IMG/VR virus record: IMGVR_UViG_3300006920_000023
Location: 1-40,539 of that record
Source of the DNA: a virus
DNA: 40,539 bases
Reading direction: 5' to 3' (one strand)
Below the pieces are notes generated by a model that saw only the letters and a program-made list of their open reading frames with translations, had not been told where the DNA came from and made no database searches. This document shows, in pieces, positions 40,437 through 40,539 of this stretch. Position 1 is the stretch's first letter. Each line of letters begins with the position of its first letter. A program made the position numbers and the translations under genes.

Positions 40437-40539
40437 TGTTAGGAAAGCGTTAGGAAAGAGTAAGCACTAACCGTGCAGGCCTTTAAATATGGGGTGACCG
40501 ATGGGGCTCGAACCCACGACAACCGGAGTCACAGTCCGG
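40417..40539. repeat. Right copy of 123-bp terminal direct repeat (circular overlap)
   Basis: Identical to 1-123. Includes the integrase end, the three P-side arm sites (40424-40433, 40437-40446, 40448-40457) and the tRNA-His 3' half (40490-40539), where the window stops. Confidence 0.95.

Noticed and set aside
1-40539. Terminal repeats as attL and attR of an integrated prophage
   Set aside because: The repeat extends 73 bases past the tRNA end into the integrase gene, which a host att site would not share.
1-40539. CRISPR array or insertion sequence
   Set aside because: No regularly spaced repeats of CRISPR type and no transposase-like gene were seen.

Overview
The window is a complete, circularly closed genome of a temperate P22-like podovirus (short-tailed, headful-packaging siphon of the lambdoid gene order) that most likely infects a gammaproteobacterium. 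The first 123 bases are repeated exactly as the last 123. This repeat contains the 3' end of the integrase gene, so it reads as an assembly overlap of a circular molecule of about 40,416 bp rather than as attL/attR. The host guess rests on the P22-type virion genes, a tRNA-His (GTG) attachment sequence, and Lar/DUF551-type and DUF4224 genes. No genus can be named from sequence alone.

Layout. Positions 1-249 hold attP: a 50-bp tRNA-His 3' half as core, five copies of an arm-type decamer and a perfect IHF consensus. At 250-1140 (+) is a membrane-anchored zinc-metalloprotease-like cargo gene. From 1144 to 23511 (all -) lies the late operon in P22 order, read right to left: small membrane protein, holin, lysozyme, TerS, TerL, portal, scaffold, coat, decoration-like protein, small connector-region protein, gp4-like, gp10-like, needle-position repeat protein, cupin-like, three ejection-protein candidates (the last 1617 aa) and a beta-helix tailspike. 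It is driven by a predicted late promoter and terminator pair (23540-23629) directly after a Q-type antiterminator gene. From 23626 to 29119 (-) is the early right operon: Cro-like, CII-like, zinc protein, replication initiator with internal iterons, DnaB helicase, small genes, NinB-like, HNH/Ref-like, DUF1064 resolvase-like, Q-like.

The switch sits at 29119-29218, with cro (-) and a short cI-like gene (+) divergent. Two pairs of identical-architecture operators (AATAC-N6-GTATT), one pair at PR and one at PL (29911-29951), have the same 25-bp spacing and the same position relative to the promoter hexamers. The PL operon (29989 to about 39100, +) carries RecT, a YqaJ/lambda-exo nuclease, a DUF1351 protein, a DnaQ-like exonuclease, an orphan C5 methyltransferase, a Lar-DUF551 fusion and many small zinc-ribbon or unknown genes. 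It ends with a DUF4224 gene (excisionase candidate) overlapping the integrase, which abuts attP.

How it works together: the repressor lacks the autocleavage domain, so induction is probably not by the usual RecA route. After derepression PL expresses recombination and anti-restriction functions and PR expresses replication functions and Q. Q would then antiterminate the late promoter through lysis, packaging, head and tail genes. The most unusual features are the attP architecture, the duplicated operator/promoter modules, a strongly structured noncoding segment between the cII-like and replication genes (28226-28421), heptamer iterons inside the replication gene, the giant zincin-containing ejection protein and the metalloprotease cargo.
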